Origin: DATBLZ01 sp036555065
GTDB lineage: Bacteria > Pseudomonadota > Gammaproteobacteria > Steroidobacterales > Rariloculaceae
Direction: 5' to 3'
DNA length: 13,922 nt
NCBI GenBank assembly: GCA_036555065.1
Contig: DATBLZ010000080.1
Coordinates: 1-13,922 of the forward strand
Position 1 is the stretch's first letter. Each line of letters begins with the position of its first letter. The notes beneath the pieces were generated by a model. The model had not been told where the DNA came from and ran no database searches. It saw only the letters and a list, made by a program, of their open reading frames with translations. The position numbers were made by a program, and so were the translations under genes. Positions 12,459 through 13,922 of the stretch are shown here, one piece after another.

Positions 12459-13511
12459 CTACTCTTGTCTCAGCGTGTGATCGGGATTCTCGGGATGACA
12501 GTCGAATGGCTCGATCGAGAGATCCGTCGGCGCGTACTCGGCGATCGCCGGATCGAAGCTGCGCGTGAAGAAGACGGGATCGCTGAGCTCGATCGTCACG
12601 GCCAAGCGCTGTCTCGCGCCGTCGAGACGCAGGCGCTCGACGGACGTCAGCGCAGCGGAGTGCAGCAGCCCGCGCGTCGGCTGACCCGGCATCTCGACGT
12701 ACTGATTCAGCACGCCGGCCGAATAATTGGCGGTCTCGATTACGAGCGTATCGCCGTCGAAGTGCCCTATCGAATGGCCGAGCGAGCTGCGCGGGCCGTC
12801 CGCGGGGTGCTCGGTCTCATCGAGATGGACTACACGGCGAACGTCCATCCATTCGTGCCGCAGGATGACGTTATCGCCCTCACGGGTGATCTCGAGCGGC
12901 GTGCCCGGCGCGAACCAAACCCGCCGAACTGCAACCGGGTCGCAGCGAAACGTCGGGTCGTCGACGAACGGATCGTAGGCGGCGACGGCGGCTTGGCCGG
13001 CTGCGGTTAGGGAGTCGATCATCGGCTGCGGGCCGCTCGTCGGGCGGTTCGCCGGCACGAGCAACCACTTGCCGTAAATGTCGGTGCGCGCGGCGGCAGC
13101 CGGGGCGCTCGCGACTGCGCTCTCGCCGGGCGCGCGTTGCGGGCCGTTGACATTGAGCACGCGGCCGTCGGCGAGCTCGACGGTATCGAAGAAGCACATA
13201 TGGGGATCGACGCGCGCCTGCGAACCAGTGACCGTAATCGACGCTCCGACCGCCAACATCGCGGGCGTGATGCCGTTACGAGTGAGCTGCGTTACGCCGT
13301 GCGACTCACAGACGTACTCGCGACTCTGGCCATTCTCGTCCACGGACGAGATGTGAACATAAGCATGCGGATTGCGCGCTTCGAATTTCGTGATGACGCC
13401 GCTGATGCGCACGGGCTTGTTCGCATCGAAGTGCGGCGCGAAGCTGTGGTGCGCGAAACTGGTGTTCGCCCCGGCAATCGCGAACAGGGCAATGAAAAAA
13501 CGCCTGTGCAT
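12459..13511 (-). CDS. Exported DUF6152-containing two-domain protein
   Basis: A 350-residue predicted periplasmic protein of unknown function. A signal peptide (1-20, ending NTSFA) is followed immediately by HHSFAPHFD, the usual mature start of DUF6152 proteins. The DUF6152 domain (about 21-125) includes VRISGVITKFEARNPHAYVH and VGASITVTGSQA and resembles an OB-like barrel. A linker rich in Ala (about 126-142) leads to a second domain (about 143-345) with the pattern GHSIGHFDGDTLVIETANYS, seen in many exported proteins of soil bacteria. Histidines (H21, H22, H27, H49, H53, H71, H104) and cysteines (C68, C106, C190, C338) could bind metal or form disulfides; this is inference. The ATG at 13511-13509 is set by the signal peptide. 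It has a near-consensus promoter 7 nt upstream and no Shine-Dalgarno sequence. Followed by fda after 5 nt. Confidence 0.8.
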   Translation of the reverse strand: MHRRFFIALFAIAGANTSFAHHSFAPHFDANKPVRISGVITKFEARNPHAYVHISSVDENGQSREYVCESHGVTQLTRNGITPAMLAVGASITVTGSQARVDPHMCFFDTVELADGRVLNVNGPQRAPGESAVASAPAAAARTDIYGKWLLVPANRPTSGPQPMIDSLTAAGQAAVAAYDPFVDDPTFRCDPVAVRRVWFAPGTPLEITREGDNVILRHEWMDVRRVVHLDETEHPADGPRSSLGHSIGHFDGDTLVIETANYSAGVLNQYVEMPGQPTRGLLHSAALTSVERLRLDGARQRLAVTIELSDPVFFTRSFDPAIAEYAPTDLSIEPFDCHPENPDHTLRQE

Positions 13512-13518
13512 GCGATTC

Positions 13519-13547
13519 AATATGCTTCGCGGCGGCAAGCGTGTCAA
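13519..13547 (-). promoter_or_regulatory. Near-consensus sigma-70 promoter of the DUF6152-fda operon, predicted leaderless
   Basis: On the minus strand, TTGACA (13547-13542) is a perfect -35 element. It is followed by an optimal 17-nt spacer and CATATT (13524-13519; 4 of 6). The -10 ends 7 nt before the ATG (13511), so transcription should start at or next to the A of the ATG. The -35 overlaps the TGA stop codon of rlmJ (13546-13544). Confidence 0.7.
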
Positions 13548-13922
13548 AGCCAGTGGATGCCGTGGCTTCCGGCGGCGCTCTGCGCGAGCGTGCGGCCGAG
13601 CCACGGGATCAGCTCGCGAAGATCTTTGTCGACTTGAAACGGAAGATTCGCGATCACGAGCCCCGAGCCCCGCAGTCCGTCCGAATTCGGAGCCACCTCG
13701 AGCTCGACACGCAGCGTTCGCGGGATCAGCAACTCGCGCAACGCTTCGATGAGGCGGTCCGCGCCCGCGTGGCGGATCAACGGATACCAGATCATGTACA
13801 CGCCGTTCGCCCAGCGTTTGCGGCACGCGGCAACGAGCTCGGCGGCGCGGCCGAAATCATCCTTATCCTCGTAGGCGGGATCGATGAGCACGATCCCGCG
13901 GCGTTCCTTCGGCGGCACGACC
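13544..13922 (-). CDS. rlmJ: 23S rRNA (adenine-2030-N6)-methyltransferase RlmJ (C-terminal part, cut by window edge)
   Basis: The last approximately 126 codons of a gene whose start lies beyond the right edge; E. coli RlmJ is 280 residues. The enzyme methylates A2030 of 23S rRNA using S-adenosylmethionine. Visible features are PPKERRGIVLIDPAYEDKDDF, which contains the amino-methyltransferase motif IV, then KRWANGVYMIWYPLIRH, a VELEVAPNSDGLRGSGLVIANLPF strand-turn region and a terminal LIPWLGRTLAQ helix. All follow RlmJ order. Motif IV reads DPAY instead of the textbook DPPY. The stop is TGA at 13546-13544. DUF6152 follows on the same strand after 32 nt with its own promoter, so the two are probably separate units. 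Confidence 0.92.
   Translation of the reverse strand, partial: VVPPKERRGIVLIDPAYEDKDDFGRAAELVAACRKRWANGVYMIWYPLIRHAGADRLIEALRELLIPRTLRVELEVAPNSDGLRGSGLVIANLPFQVDKDLRELIPWLGRTLAQSAAGSHGIHWL

Noticed and set aside
1..13922. Prophage, insertion sequence, CRISPR array, tRNA or rRNA gene, or a defence island
   Set aside because: No transposase, integrase, direct-repeat array or RNA gene fold was seen; gene content and composition are uniform and chromosomal. REP elements are the only mobile-type sequences.

Overview
The window is GC-rich and densely coded, with no gene-free stretch above about 150 bases, and it reads as ordinary chromosome rather than a phage or plasmid. RlmJ, a PA2778/PA2779 gene pair, DUF1840, an RssA-type patatin, YhhQ and a monomeric isocitrate dehydrogenase together point to a proteobacterium. 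The most likely source is a gammaproteobacterium of the soil or freshwater Xanthomonadales/Steroidobacterales/Nevskiales type; REP palindromes of the GGGAGCGRCTTCAGYCGCGA kind fit this. The lineage is inferred, not proven.

Layout, left to right: the 5' end of a CDP-alcohol phosphatidyltransferase gene (-), running off the left edge and divergent from a DUF1840 gene (+); a single REP palindrome in the convergent gap to an unnamed two-pass membrane protein (-); monomeric NADP isocitrate dehydrogenase icd (-), divergent from a LOG-family gene (+); an exported NTF2/SnoaL-like protein (-), divergent from dacB (PBP4, +); a PA2779-PA2778 pair (-: small membrane protein plus C39-like lipoprotein peptidase with TPRs); a Tat-exported carotenoid oxygenase (-), divergent from yhhQ (+) and an rssA-like patatin (+); a paired REP hairpin in the convergent gap to an Hsp20 gene (-) with a sigma-32-type promoter; then on the minus strand, in transcription order, rlmJ (cut by the right edge), a DUF6152-containing exported protein, and a class I fructose-bisphosphate aldolase.

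The genes are mainly housekeeping and envelope functions and do not form one visible pathway. I found no convincing new defence, secretion or biosynthetic system. The more unusual signal is in gene expression. Several genes have a -10-like hexamer ending only 6-8 nt before the start codon and no Shine-Dalgarno sequence, as expected for leaderless mRNAs. The clearest case is the DUF6152 gene, with TTGACA, a 17-nt spacer, CATATT, 7 nt, then ATG. Others (PA2779, carotenoid oxygenase, NTF2-like, Hsp20) have good Shine-Dalgarno sequences. In three divergent gaps the -10 elements of the two genes overlap, in one case as a perfect 10-bp palindrome.
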